Source of the DNA: Sphingomonas colocasiae
Lineage (GTDB): Bacteria > Pseudomonadota > Alphaproteobacteria > Sphingomonadales > Sphingomonadaceae
Direction: 5' to 3'
Length of the DNA: 64,000 nt
Assembly (NCBI RefSeq): GCF_019880585.1
Contig: NZ_JAINVV010000010.1
Span: forward strand, 78,240-142,239
Shown here: positions 14,619 to 23,920 of the stretch, in pieces
How positions within the stretch are numbered: the stretch's first letter is position 1
How the letters are laid out: every line of letters starts with the position of its first letter
Notes under the pieces: model-generated
What the model saw: the letters and a program-made list of their open reading frames with translations, nothing else
Database searches by the model: none
Told to the model about the DNA's origin: nothing
Position numbers and translations under genes: made by a program

Positions 14619-16943
14619 ATGGCGAGCCGAGGCGGGACCAAGTCCGTGCCGATTTGGCGGGAAACGATGAAGCGTGGCGCCGTGCGCAGCAGCGCGCTGG
14701 CGGGCGCGCTGGCGCTCGGGCTGCTCGCGCTGCTGCTTGTGCTGGCGCTGGCCAGCTATCGCCCCAGCGATCCGTCGATGATGACGGCCGCGGGCGGGCC
14801 GGCGCGCAACCTGGTCGGCGGCGTCGGTGCCTGGACGTCGGACCTGCTGCTCTGGATCTTCGGCCCCGCCGTGATTCTGGTCGTGCCCCTGCCGGTGATC
14901 TTCGCGACGCGGCTGTGGCGCGGTGTTCCCGTGGGTGAATGGCGGTCGATGCTACTGCGCGCGCTGCTTGGCATCGTCCTGGCGGCGGTGGCGCTGGCGC
15001 TGTTCCGCGCTGACGCGGTACCCTATCTGCCCGGCAGCTTCGGTGGCGCTCTCGGTCTTGCCGGCGCCAATGCCACCGAATGGGCATTGGGCTTCATTCC
15101 CGACGAAACCGCGCAGGGCTGGACGCGTTTCGCGGCCGGTCTCGCTTTCGCGCTTGCCGGTATCGTCATCTGGGCGCGCAGCCTGGGGCTCGATGACGAG
15201 GAGCGCGCCTGGCTGTTCCGCCGCCGCGATCCCGGCGACGAGGATTATGCCGATGATGACGGCGATGCCGAGGTGCTGGTGCGCGAGCCGGCGCGCAAGC
15301 CCGAGCCGCGCAAGGTCCAGACCGCCGAGGAGCGCCGCCCGCCGATCATCTCGCTGCCGGGCAAACGCCCGCCGCCCGAACCGGAAAAGGCGCCCCAGCC
15401 GCCTGTCCAGGCGTCGTTCGACCTGCGTGACCGCTACAAGCTGCCGGGCGGAGATCTGCTGACGCCGGCACCGCCCTCAACCGGCACCGTGCTCGACAAG
15501 GCCGCGCTGGAGCGCAATGCGCGATTGCTCGAGACCGTGCTCGACGATTTCCACGTCAAGGGCCAGATCGTCGAGGTTCGCCCCGGCCCGGTCGTGACCA
15601 TGTACGAGCTTGAGCCCGCCGCCGGCATCAAGGCCAGCCGCGTCATCCAGCTTGCCGACGATATCGCGCGCAACATGTCCGCGCTGTCGGCGCGTGTCGC
15701 GACCATTCCTGGCCGCAACGTGATCGGCATCGAGCTGCCCAACAAGAATCGCGAATCGGTTTCGCTGCACGAACTCGTCACCTCGTCCAATTTCCAGGAT
15801 CAGACCGCGCAGCTCTCGCTGATCCTCGGCAAGAATATCGCGGGCGATCCGGTGATCGCCGATCTTGCGCCGATGCCGCATCTGCTGGTCGCGGGCACCA
15901 CCGGATCGGGTAAGTCGGTCGGCCTCAACTGCATGATCCTGTCGCTGCTCTACCGGCTGAGCCCGGATCAGTGCCGGATGATCATGATCGATCCGAAGCA
16001 TCTGGAACTCTCGATCTACGAGGGCATCCCGCATCTCCTGTCTCCCGTCGTCACCGACCCCGCAAAGGCGGTGCGCGCGCTCAAATGGGCGGTCGAGCAG
16101 ATGGAGGAACGCTATCGGATGATGGCTTCGGTCGGCGTGCGCGGGCTGGCCGGCTTCAACGACAAGGTGCGCACCGCGCGCGCCAAGGGGCAAAGGCTCG
16201 GCCGCCGTGTCCAGACCGGTTATGATTCGGAAACCGGCCAGCCGATCTACGAGGAAGAGCAACTCGACTATCAGCCGCTGCCGCAGATCGTCGTCATCGT
16301 CGACGAGCTGGCCGATCTGATGATCACCGCGGGCAAGGAAGTCGAATTCCTCATCCAGCGGCTGGCGCAGAAAGCGCGCGCCGCCGGCATCCACCTGATC
16401 ATGGCGACGCAGCGCCCGTCGGTCGACGTCATCACCGGCGTGATCAAGGCGAACCTGCCTACACGGATCAGCTTCGCCGTCACCTCCAAGATCGATTCGC
16501 GGACCATCCTGGGCGAGCAGGGCGCCGAGCAGCTGCTGGGCAAGGGCGATATGCTTTACATGCCCGGCGGCAAGCAGATCGCACGCGTCCACGGCCCCTT
16601 CGTGTCGGACGAGGAAGTGCTGCGCGTCGCCGATCACTGGCGCGCGCAGGGCACGCCCGAATATATCCAGGCGGTCACCGAGGAGCCGGAGGACGGCGGT
16701 TATGCGCTGGATGGCGCGCCGACCGGCGACGACAGCCCGGAAGAGCAGGAATATCGCAAGGCTGTGCAGCTCGTCGCCGAAAGCCAGAAGGCGTCGACAA
16801 GCTGGCTGCAACGCCAGCTGCGCATCGGCTATAATCGCGCCGCACGGCATATCGAGCGGATGGAGAAGGAGAATCTCGTCTCCCGTCCCGATCATGTCGG
16901 GCGTCGCGACGTGTTGATGGATACCGACGGCCGGCCGCTTTAG
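14619..16943 (+). CDS. ftsK: DNA translocase FtsK
   Basis: The 774-residue protein pumps DNA at the septum and activates XerCD recombination during chromosome separation. It has an N-terminal membrane domain with about four hydrophobic segments (residues 20-190), a short charged/Pro-rich linker (about 200-290), a RecA-like motor with Walker A GTTGSGKS near residue 426 and Walker B IVVIVDELADLM near residue 560, RPSVDVITGVIKANLPTRISF after it, and a C-terminal winged-helix gamma domain (WLQRQLRIGYNRAARHIERMEKENLVS) that reads KOPS sites. The linker is short compared with E. coli FtsK. ATG 14619 is used; an internal ATG at 14667 is a possible alternative start. Confidence 0.93.
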   Translation: MASRGGTKSVPIWRETMKRGAVRSSALAGALALGLLALLLVLALASYRPSDPSMMTAAGGPARNLVGGVGAWTSDLLLWIFGPAVILVVPLPVIFATRLWRGVPVGEWRSMLLRALLGIVLAAVALALFRADAVPYLPGSFGGALGLAGANATEWALGFIPDETAQGWTRFAAGLAFALAGIVIWARSLGLDDEERAWLFRRRDPGDEDYADDDGDAEVLVREPARKPEPRKVQTAEERRPPIISLPGKRPPPEPEKAPQPPVQASFDLRDRYKLPGGDLLTPAPPSTGTVLDKAALERNARLLETVLDDFHVKGQIVEVRPGPVVTMYELEPAAGIKASRVIQLADDIARNMSALSARVATIPGRNVIGIELPNKNRESVSLHELVTSSNFQDQTAQLSLILGKNIAGDPVIADLAPMPHLLVAGTTGSGKSVGLNCMILSLLYRLSPDQCRMIMIDPKHLELSIYEGIPHLLSPVVTDPAKAVRALKWAVEQMEERYRMMASVGVRGLAGFNDKVRTARAKGQRLGRRVQTGYDSETGQPIYEEEQLDYQPLPQIVVIVDELADLMITAGKEVEFLIQRLAQKARAAGIHLIMATQRPSVDVITGVIKANLPTRISFAVTSKIDSRTILGEQGAEQLLGKGDMLYMPGGKQIARVHGPFVSDEEVLRVADHWRAQGTPEYIQAVTEEPEDGGYALDGAPTGDDSPEEQEYRKAVQLVAESQKASTSWLQRQLRIGYNRAARHIERMEKENLVSRPDHVGRRDVLMDTDGRPL

Positions 16944-17130
16944 AGTGGTTCCGAGGCGGGTGGGCTCACCGGCCGGCTCGGGCTCCGCGACAAATCGGCG
17001 GAATCCGGAGTCTTCAATCCGAACCGGAACGCCCCTAGAGCGCTGTGCGGCTATTCGCGGAACCGAGGGGGTTCACCCCGCATTCAAGGCGCGTTCGGCA
17101 ATCCGGGCCGGAATCGATCGGGAGTTTTTG

Positions 17131-17760
17131 ATGTTTCGCCGTCGTCTTGCCTTTGCCCTCACCCTTGCGCCGCTGGCCGCTGCCGCGCTGATCGCGCCTG
17201 CGGTCGTCGCGGCGCCGGGCGATCTCGACAGGGTTTCCACGCATCTCCAGGCGGTGGAGAGCATGACCGCCAATTTCGTCCAGACCGATCGTGCGGGCAA
17301 GGCCCTGACCGGGCAGCTTACCATGAAGCGGCCGGGCAAGGTGCGTTTCCAATATGAAAAGGGCGTCCCGCTGCTGATCGTCGGCGACGGCAAGTCGCTG
17401 ACCATGATCGACTATCAGGTCCGCCAGGTGCAGCGCTGGCCTGTCGGCAATTCGCCGCTGGGCGTGCTGCTCAATCCCAAAAAGGATATCGCGAGCGTCG
17501 CCAAGATCGTGCAGACCGCCGACGATCGCATCGTGCTGGTCGAAGCGCGCGATCCCAAGCGCCCTGAATTCGGCACGCTGACGCTGGCCTTCGCGCGCAA
17601 CGCGTCGGCGCCCGGCGGATTGATGCTGCAGGGTTGGGTGGCGCTGGATTCGCAGAATAATCGCACCTCGGTCCGGCTCAGCGACCAGCGTTTCAACGTG
17701 CCTGTATCCGACAATGCGTTCAAATGGAGCGATCCGCGGCGGCCGATCGGCCGTCCCTGA
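17131..17760 (+). CDS. lolA: LolA-family outer-membrane lipoprotein carrier
   Basis: The 209-residue product has a signal peptide (MFRRRLAFALTLAPLAAAALIAPAVVAA) and a LolA-like beta-barrel: VSTHLQAVESMTANFVQTDRAGKALTGQLTMKRPGKVRFQYEKG, then LLIVGDGKSLTMIDYQVRQVQRWPVGNSPLGVLL. LolA carries lipoproteins from the LolCDE complex across the periplasm to the outer membrane. The ATG at 17131 is preceded by GGAG at slightly short spacing and gives a clean signal peptide; the longer open frame upstream lacks one. ftsK followed by lolA is a common alphaproteobacterial order. A structured RNA candidate follows. Confidence 0.88.
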   Translation: MFRRRLAFALTLAPLAAAALIAPAVVAAPGDLDRVSTHLQAVESMTANFVQTDRAGKALTGQLTMKRPGKVRFQYEKGVPLLIVGDGKSLTMIDYQVRQVQRWPVGNSPLGVLLNPKKDIASVAKIVQTADDRIVLVEARDPKRPEFGTLTLAFARNASAPGGLMLQGWVALDSQNNRTSVRLSDQRFNVPVSDNAFKWSDPRRPIGRP

Positions 17761-17837
17761 ACAAAATCATTCATGCTGGCGACAGGTACGCCCCGCTATT
17801 GATGATGCTGCGGATGTGGGCAGACCCGATCGGGATT

Positions 17838-18000
17838 TCCCCCCTGTTGCCTGGTTGGCAGCCCTCATCCAGCCTCGCGTGACGAACGCCAGGTCGGCCC
17901 CTGCTCCACGCCCCCGGAGCGGGGGCCTTTGGCGTTCTGGGCCTCACGATATTGACGATCGATGCGCTGGCCGGGATGGCTCGTGAACCCGGTGGGATGG
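17838..18000 (+). ncRNA. ssrS: Structured RNA candidate, 6S RNA-like
   Basis: The gap after lolA can fold as one long, interrupted hairpin of about 160 nt. The apical stem pairs CGTGA (17878-17882) with TCACG (17944-17948), then GAACGCCA (17884-17891) with TGGCGTTC (17930-17937), and ends in GCCCCCG-GAG-CGGGGGC (17910-17926). A closing helix pairs CCC...CC-GGTT around 17840-17856 with AACC-GG...GGG around 17984-17995. Between them lies an internal bubble of about 20-30 nt per side. This closing stem, central bubble, apical stem plan is that of 6S RNA, which binds RNA polymerase holoenzyme. The assignment rests on hand-drawn pairing and on general resemblance to alphaproteobacterial 6S RNAs. 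Confidence 0.5.
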
Positions 18001-18133
18001 ATGTGCGCGCTCGGGCCATGGTCAGGAACCGCCGATTCCCTGTGCTCATGAATTTCCGGGCCCGAATCCGGGCCGACGCATTTGAATTGACCGTTTAAGA
18101 TCGATTGTCCGGAAAAATCGACCGCCCTGACCG

Positions 18134-18901
18134 TCAGAAACGGAAGGCGGTGCCGAGATAGACCGCCTGGCTGTCGCGGCGATTGTCGGACAGCGGCTGG
18201 AGGCGGTCACGCTCGTCCATGCGGTAACGCACGCCGGCGGTGACATCCAGATTGCGCGTCAGGCGATAGCTGCCGCCGACATCGAGCGAATAGCTCTTCT
18301 CAGGCGTGATCATATGCGGTTGCCCGCCGATGCCGCGATCGGCATCGACCTGCACGCGGCCGACCCATTTGGGTGCGACATAGCTTGCGCCCGCGCTTAC
18401 GATCTCGCGACTGCCCGGTGCCAGGCCGGTATCGATCCGCGCGACGTCGCCCGAAAGCGCGAAACGCTTCCATCCGATCGAGGCGCCGAGATTATAGGCG
18501 GACGGGGTCACGCCAAGCGATGCGATCGTCGGCGCGTCGGTGCGCAGGGTAAGCGCGGAGCTCATGCCCAGCGTCACGCTCCGCGCGCGGACGGCCACGG
18601 TGACCTGGCGGCTCTTGCCCGATTCGCCCGAAGGGGTGAATCGGAAGCTCCCGCCGGACAAGGATGTCCGGGCGAGCAAGGCGGCCAGTTTCGGGTCTGC
18701 GGCGGCCGGCGTGAACGAGCCGACCCCGCCACGCGCGCTCAACGAAACCCGCGGCATTGAGCCATTTTCTGCGGTTTCACGGGCGGCGACGATCGCGGGC
18801 GACAGCAAGAGGCCGGCGACAGCGATGGCTGCGCCTATTCCTCCCAATACTGTGCGACTCGCGACCATTTGATGGGCAATCCTCTGCTTGGCTTCGCCCA
18901 T
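18134..18901 (-). CDS. Putative outer-membrane beta-barrel protein, function unknown
   Basis: The 255-residue product carries a hydrophobic N-terminal region (VASRTVLGGIGAAIAVAGLLLSPAIVAA, about residues 13-40) that reads as a signal peptide with a long N-region, followed by alternating strands such as YNLGASIGWKRFALSGDVARID, VSAGASYVAPKWVGRVQVDAD and YSLDVGGSYRLTRNLDVTAGVRYRM. It ends in AFRF, the C-terminal Phe expected of BAM-inserted barrels. I chose ATG 18901 (MGEAKQRIA); ATG 18868 (MVASRTV) would give a tighter signal peptide. It may be a porin-like or structural protein; no substrate can be suggested. It is divergent from the DUF3576 gene. Confidence 0.65.
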   Translation of the reverse strand: MGEAKQRIAHQMVASRTVLGGIGAAIAVAGLLLSPAIVAARETAENGSMPRVSLSARGGVGSFTPAAADPKLAALLARTSLSGGSFRFTPSGESGKSRQVTVAVRARSVTLGMSSALTLRTDAPTIASLGVTPSAYNLGASIGWKRFALSGDVARIDTGLAPGSREIVSAGASYVAPKWVGRVQVDADRGIGGQPHMITPEKSYSLDVGGSYRLTRNLDVTAGVRYRMDERDRLQPLSDNRRDSQAVYLGTAFRF

Positions 18902-19089
18902 ATCATGCTCTCGCCGGAATTTTCCAGCGCTTCGCGTCCTTTTTTGGTCATCTGTTGCACATCGCACACAGCACGCGCCTGATCGGGCCTTGAAACCGCC
19001 GAATCGGGCCGTCAAACGCGCGCTTGCGGGCGACGCCGGAGCATCTATAACGGCCCGGTTCAAATACCCGCGTATATCAGGATTTTCAC

Positions 19090-19578
19090 ATGGCCCGCCC
19101 GTCCCGCATCGCGATCGCGATCGCCCTTGCCGCTTCGCTCTCCGCCTGCACTGCGATCAAGAAGGATCTCAGCAAGGGACTGTTCGGCATCGGTGCATCC
19201 GAAGATTCGCTGTCCGATGCCAAGCGCGCCGATCTGGCGGCGTCGAAGGTCACGACGATCGGCGTGAACAGCTATCTGTGGCGCGCCAGCCTCGACACGC
19301 TGTCCTTCATGCCGCTGCTGCAGACCGATTCGAACGGCGGTGTGATCGTGACCGACTGGTATGCCAATCCGCAGAATCCGTCGGAACGGATGAAGGTGAC
19401 CGTTACCATCCTCGATCAGGATCTGCGCGCCGATGCGCTGCGCGTCTCGGCCGCGCGCCAGGTGAGCCAGGGTAGCGGCTGGGTCGATGCCCCCACCCAG
19501 GCGGCGACTGTTCAGAAGCTGGAGGAGATCATCCTCACTAAGGCGCGCGACCTGAGGCGCAGCGCGATCCAGGGATAA
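19090..19578 (+). CDS. DUF3576 lipoprotein
   Basis: The 162-residue product has a lipoprotein signal peptide with lipobox LSAC (cysteine about residue 19). The mature part matches the alphaproteobacterial DUF3576 family: IGVNSYLWRASLDTLSFMPLLQTDSNGGVIVTDWYANP, then ERMKVTVTILDQDLRADALRVSAARQ. Members usually sit directly upstream of leuS and lptE, as here, and are thought to act in the outer membrane or periplasm, though the function is unknown. It ends 9 bases before the leuS start, so these genes form one operon with lptE and holA. Confidence 0.88.
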   Translation: MARPSRIAIAIALAASLSACTAIKKDLSKGLFGIGASEDSLSDAKRADLAASKVTTIGVNSYLWRASLDTLSFMPLLQTDSNGGVIVTDWYANPQNPSERMKVTVTILDQDLRADALRVSAARQVSQGSGWVDAPTQAATVQKLEEIILTKARDLRRSAIQG

Positions 19579-19587
19579 TCCAGCTCC

Positions 19588-22086
19588 ATGCGCTTCAACC
19601 CGCTCGCCGCGGATGCGCGCTGGCAACAGGTCTGGGACGAACGGCAGACCTTCCGCGCCGACGACGCTTCGCCGAAACCGAAATCCTATGTGCTCGAGAT
19701 GTTCCCCTATCCGTCGGGGCGCATCCATATGGGCCATGTCCGCAACTATACGATGGGCGACGTGCTTGCGCGTTTCCGGCGGATGCGTGGCATGGAAGTG
19801 CTCCATCCGATGGGCTGGGACGCCTTCGGCATGCCCGCCGAAAATGCCGCGATGGAGCGCAAGGTTCATCCGGGCAGCTGGACGCGCGCCAATATCGAGG
19901 CGATGAAGGCGCAGCTCAAGCGGCTGGGCTTCGCGCTCGACTGGAGCCGCGAGCTGGCGACCTGCGAGCCCGATTATTACGGGCATGAACAGTCGCTGTT
20001 CATCGATCTGTACGAGGCGGGCCTCGTCTATCGCAAGGAATCGGCGGTCAACTGGGATCCGGTCGACCAGACCGTGCTTGCCAACGAACAGGTGATCGAC
20101 GGCAAGGGCTGGCGCTCGGGCGCGCTCGTCGAGAAGCGCAAGCTCAGCCAGTGGTTCCTGAAGATCACCGACTTCGCGGACGACCTGCTCGCCGGGCTCG
20201 GCACGCTCGATCAATGGCCCGACAAGGTCCGGCTGATGCAGGAGAACTGGATCGGCAAGAGCCGCGGCATGCGGATCACCTTCCATTTCGTCGGCCGGCC
20301 CGGCGGCTTCGAGGTGTTCTCGACGCGGCCGGACACGATCTACGGCGCCAGCTTCACCGCGATCGCCGCCGATCATCCGATCGCGCAGGAATTGGCGACG
20401 CACAGCCCGCAGCTCCAGGCGTTCATCGAGGAGTGCAAGCGCACCGGCACCGCCGCCGCCGATATCGAGACCGCCGAGAAAAAGGGCTTCGACACCGGCC
20501 TGCGCGTCACGCATCCGCTCGATCCGAACCTGCACCTGCCGCTCTACGTCGCGAATTTCGTGCTGATGGAATATGGCACGGGCGCCGTGATGGGCGTGCC
20601 GGCGCACGACCAGCGCGATCTAGATTTCGCGCGGAAATATGATCTGCCCGTCGTCCGCGTCGTCGCGCCCGATGGCGATCATGGCGAGATCGGCACAGAG
20701 GCTTATACCGGCCCCGGCCGTCTGGTGAATTCGCACTTCCTGAACGGCATGGAGGTGGAAGAGGCCAAGGCCGCGGTGATCGCTCGCGCGCAGCACGAGC
20801 ATTGGGGCAAGGGCACCACGGTGTGGCGGCTGCGCGACTGGGGCGTTTCGCGCCAGCGCTATTGGGGCACCCCGATCCCCTTCATCCATTGCGAAGGCTG
20901 CGGCGTGGTGCCGGTGCCCAAGAGCCAGCTTCCGGTGACCTTGCCCGATGATGTCAGCTTCGACATTCCGGGCAATCCGCTCGACCGGCATCCGACCTGG
21001 AAGCATGTCGATTGCCCGAAATGCGGCAAGCCGGCCCGGCGCGAGACCGACACGCTCGACACGTTCGTCGATTCGAGCTGGTATTTCATCCGCTTCGCCA
21101 GCCAGCCCGGCGACCGGCCGTTCGACCGCGCGACGGCGGAAAGCTGGCTGCCTGTCGGCCAGTATATCGGCGGGGTCGAGCATGCGATCCTGCACCTTCT
21201 CTATGCGCGCTTCTGGACGCGCGCGCTCCAGCGCGTCGGCCTGATCGACGTGAAGGAGCCGTTCACCGGTCTGTTCACGCAGGGCATGGTGACGCACGAG
21301 ACCTACAAGGCGCCCGATGGCCGCTGGCTTGCGCCCGACGAGGTGGAGAAGCGCGACGGCCGTCTGGTCATCGTTGAGACGGGCGAGGCGGCGACGCCCG
21401 GCCGTGTCGAGAAGATGTCCAAATCGAAGCGCAACACCGTCGATCCCGGCCCGATCGTCGATCAATATGGCGCCGATGCGGTGCGCTGGTTCATGCTGTC
21501 GGACAGCCCGCCCGAGCGCGACCTGCCGTGGAGCGAGTCGGGCATCGAGGGTGCCTGGCGCTTCGTGAACCGGCTGTGGCGCCAGATCGACGGCATCGAG
21601 GATGCCGAGGGCGAGGATCGCGAACTCGATCGCAAGCTGCACAAGACGATCGCCGGCGTCGCCGAAGACGTGGAATCGCTCGGCTTCAACAAGGCTGTCG
21701 CCAAGCTTTACGAGCTGACTGGCGCGATCGAGAAGGCGAAGCCCTCGGCATCGCGTGCGAACGCGATCCGCACCATCGTGCGGCTCGTCGCCCCGATGGT
21801 GCCGCATCTGGCGGAAGAAGGCTGGGCGAAGCTGGGGCAGGACGGGCTGGTGGCCGATGCCGCCTGGCCCGATGTCGATCCCGCATTGCTCGTCGATGAC
21901 GAAGTGACCATCGCCGTCCAGATCAACGGCAAGCTGCGCGACACGCTGACCGTCGCCAAGGGCACCGATCGCGCGACGCTGGAAACGCTCGCGCTCGCGG
22001 CACCCAATGTGGTCCGCCAGCTCGATGGTGCGGTGCCGAAAAAGGTGATCGTCGTGCCCGACCGGCTGGTCAATCTCGTCGCATGA
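19588..22086 (+). CDS. leuS: Leucyl-tRNA synthetase
   Basis: The 832-residue class I synthetase attaches leucine to tRNA-Leu. The HIGH motif appears as HMGHVRNY near residue 48, the CP1 editing domain spans about residues 225-415 with the TRPDT-type block ([12 protein letters not shown]) near residue 246, [19 protein letters not shown] and a [18 protein letters not shown] zinc-like region follow around 425-490, and KMSKS appears as [12 protein letters not shown] near residue 609. The anticodon-binding domain and a C-terminal extension complete the protein. The stop overlaps the lptE start by 4 bases. Confidence 0.96.
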   Translation: MRFNPLAADARWQQVWDERQTFRADDASPKPKSYVLEMFPYPSGRIHMGHVRNYTMGDVLARFRRMRGMEVLHPMGWDAFGMPAENAAMERKVHPGSWTRANIEAMKAQLKRLGFALDWSRELATCEPDYYGHEQSLFIDLYEAGLVYRKESAVNWDPVDQTVLANEQVIDGKGWRSGALVEKRKLSQWFLKITDFADDLLAGLGTLDQWPDKVRLMQENWIGKSRGMRITFHFVGRPGGFEVFSTRPDTIYGASFTAIAADHPIAQELATHSPQLQAFIEECKRTGTAAADIETAEKKGFDTGLRVTHPLDPNLHLPLYVANFVLMEYGTGAVMGVPAHDQRDLDFARKYDLPVVRVVAPDGDHGEIGTEAYTGPGRLVNSHFLNGMEVEEAKAAVIARAQHEHWGKGTTVWRLRDWGVSRQRYWGTPIPFIHCEGCGVVPVPKSQLPVTLPDDVSFDIPGNPLDRHPTWKHVDCPKCGKPARRETDTLDTFVDSSWYFIRFASQPGDRPFDRATAESWLPVGQYIGGVEHAILHLLYARFWTRALQRVGLIDVKEPFTGLFTQGMVTHETYKAPDGRWLAPDEVEKRDGRLVIVETGEAATPGRVEKMSKSKRNTVDPGPIVDQYGADAVRWFMLSDSPPERDLPWSESGIEGAWRFVNRLWRQIDGIEDAEGEDRELDRKLHKTIAGVAEDVESLGFNKAVAKLYELTGAIEKAKPSASRANAIRTIVRLVAPMVPHLAEEGWAKLGQDGLVADAAWPDVDPALLVDDEVTIAVQINGKLRDTLTVAKGTDRATLETLALAAPNVVRQLDGAVPKKVIVVPDRLVNLVA

Positions 22087-22616
22087 GACGCGCGCGCGCC
22101 TCGCTGCTGATCGGGCCGCTGCTGCTGGCCTCGCTCACGCTGGCGGGCTGCGGATTGAGGCCGCTTTATTCGAGCGGCTCGCGCGGCGCGGTGGCGCAGG
22201 CACTTGGCGGGGTCGAGGTCGCGCCGATCGAAGGCAAGGCGGGCTGGCTGGTCCGCAACGCGCTCGTCGATCGGCTGGCCGCGATGCCGAAGGGCGCGCC
22301 CACTTATCGGCTGAAGATCGAACTCGACGACCAGATCACCGGCTTCGGCATCCGCGCCGACGATTCGGTGACGCGTGAGCGGCGGACGTTGCGGGCGCGC
22401 TATCAACTGGTTGAAGCTGGGCGGGGCACCGTCGTGCTCGACGCGACGGCGGGGTCGGACGCCGGCATCGACATCGTCAGTTCGGAATATGCGACGATCG
22501 CGGCGGAGAATACCGCGCTCGAAAACCTGTCGCAGGTGATCGCCGATCAGATCGTCGCCCGGCTCGCGCTCTATGCGCGGCGCACCGGCGAGGCGTCGCC
22601 CCCACAGCAGCCGTGA
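22083..22616 (+). CDS. lptE: LPS-assembly lipoprotein LptE
   Basis: The 177-residue lipoprotein has a signal peptide ending in lipobox LAGC (cysteine about residue 22), then [12 protein letters not shown], the typical opening of alphaproteobacterial LptE, and a domain with STAY-like pattern [31 protein letters not shown] near the C-terminus. LptE plugs the LptD barrel and helps insert lipopolysaccharide (in sphingomonads glycosphingolipid or LPS) into the outer leaflet. The position between leuS and holA is the conserved one and supports the call. It overlaps both neighbours by 4 bases. Confidence 0.88.
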   Translation: MRRARASLLIGPLLLASLTLAGCGLRPLYSSGSRGAVAQALGGVEVAPIEGKAGWLVRNALVDRLAAMPKGAPTYRLKIELDDQITGFGIRADDSVTRERRTLRARYQLVEAGRGTVVLDATAGSDAGIDIVSSEYATIAAENTALENLSQVIADQIVARLALYARRTGEASPPQQP

Positions 22617-23644
22617 AGGCCAATAAGGGCCAGATCGAACGGGCGCTCGACGCGCCGCCCGCCGATATCCGACTGTTCCTGCTCCACGGTCCGGACGAGG
22701 CGGGCTCGCGTGCGCTGGCGGAACGGATCGAACGCGCCATGGGGCCGGAGGCCGAGCGCATCGATCTCGATTCGGCGGCGCTGAAGGGCGATCCCGCGCG
22801 GCTGGCGGACGAGGCCGCTTCGATTTCCCTGTTCGGCGGGGCGCGGCACATCCGCGTCGCTATCGCCAATGCCGATGATTGCGTGCCGGCGGTCGACGCG
22901 CTGCTCACCGCCGCCGTCGCCGGCAATCCCGTGGTCGCCATCGCCGGCGCACTCAAGGGCACGAGCGCGCTGCTCAAGCGCGCGCTGGCCGAACCAGCGA
23001 TCATGGCGTTCGCCAGCTACGCGCCGGAAGGGCAGGATGCCGATCGGCTGGCCCAGGCGATGGCGCGCGATGCCGGATTGCGGCTCGCCTCGGCCGAAGT
23101 GGCGCGGCGGCTGGCCGGCGCCGCCAATAACGACCGCGCGGTGCTGGCGCGCGAGATCGAGAAGCTGGCCATCTATCTCGATGCGGCGCCCGATCGCCCC
23201 GCCGATCTCGATCATGCCGCGCTCGACGCGCTGTCGGCCGATGCCGACGAGGGCGACATGTCGCGTCTGGTCGATGCGGTGATGGGCGGTGATCCGGGGG
23301 CGGCGGCGGCGGAAATGGCGCGGCTCGGCAGCGTCGGCATCGAAGGGATTCCGCTGATCCGCGCGGTGATGAAACGCGCGCAGCTGCTTTGCCAGCTTCG
23401 CGCCGATGTCGAACAGGGCAACAGCGTCGATTCGGTGATGGCGGCGGCGGGCAAGGCGATCTTCTGGAAGGAGAAGGCGTCGATCCAGCGTCAGCTTCAG
23501 CGTTGGAACATCGATCGCCTCGCCACCGCGCAATCGCGGCTGCTGGATGCGGAGCGCGCCATGAAATCCTCGGGAACATTGGGCGTCGCCGCCGTCGAAG
23601 CGGAGTTCGTCGCGATCAGCCGCGCCGCGCAACGCGCGCGCTGA
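22613..23644 (+). CDS. holA: DNA polymerase III delta subunit
   Basis: The 343-residue protein is the clamp-loader subunit that opens the beta clamp. It starts at a GTG overlapping the lptE stop (GTGA). Visible are FLLHGPDEAGSRALAERIE near residue 20, SLFGGARHIRVA near residue 75, and the C-terminal block GVEGIPLIRAVMKRAQLLCQLRADVEQG-like around residue 240 (here SVGIEGIPLIRAVMKRA). The length and the order leuS-lptE-holA are the usual ones for alphaproteobacteria. It ends the operon; a 276-base gap without recognisable features follows. Confidence 0.88.
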   Translation: MKANKGQIERALDAPPADIRLFLLHGPDEAGSRALAERIERAMGPEAERIDLDSAALKGDPARLADEAASISLFGGARHIRVAIANADDCVPAVDALLTAAVAGNPVVAIAGALKGTSALLKRALAEPAIMAFASYAPEGQDADRLAQAMARDAGLRLASAEVARRLAGAANNDRAVLAREIEKLAIYLDAAPDRPADLDHAALDALSADADEGDMSRLVDAVMGGDPGAAAAEMARLGSVGIEGIPLIRAVMKRAQLLCQLRADVEQGNSVDSVMAAAGKAIFWKEKASIQRQLQRWNIDRLATAQSRLLDAERAMKSSGTLGVAAVEAEFVAISRAAQRAR

Positions 23645-23920
23645 CGTGTTCGGAGAGGTCCCGGGCGGCTTCGTTGTGTTTCCTGGCAATCCCGGGATCG
23701 GCTGGCGCATCGTGCGGAAAATGAGAACCGGGTTCCCTGGAAAACGATGTGACAACAAATAGCCGGGGCGAGGAAACTCGGCCGGGGCCATCAACTGCGC
23801 CATCAAATTGCTGACGCTTCAGATTGTACCCGAACCGACCAGGCTTGCCGGGAAAATCGCTTGAGGGTGAGGGCTTTCCGCCCCATCCTCTTCGCAAAGA
23901 TCGCATCAGGGGATCCCTAT

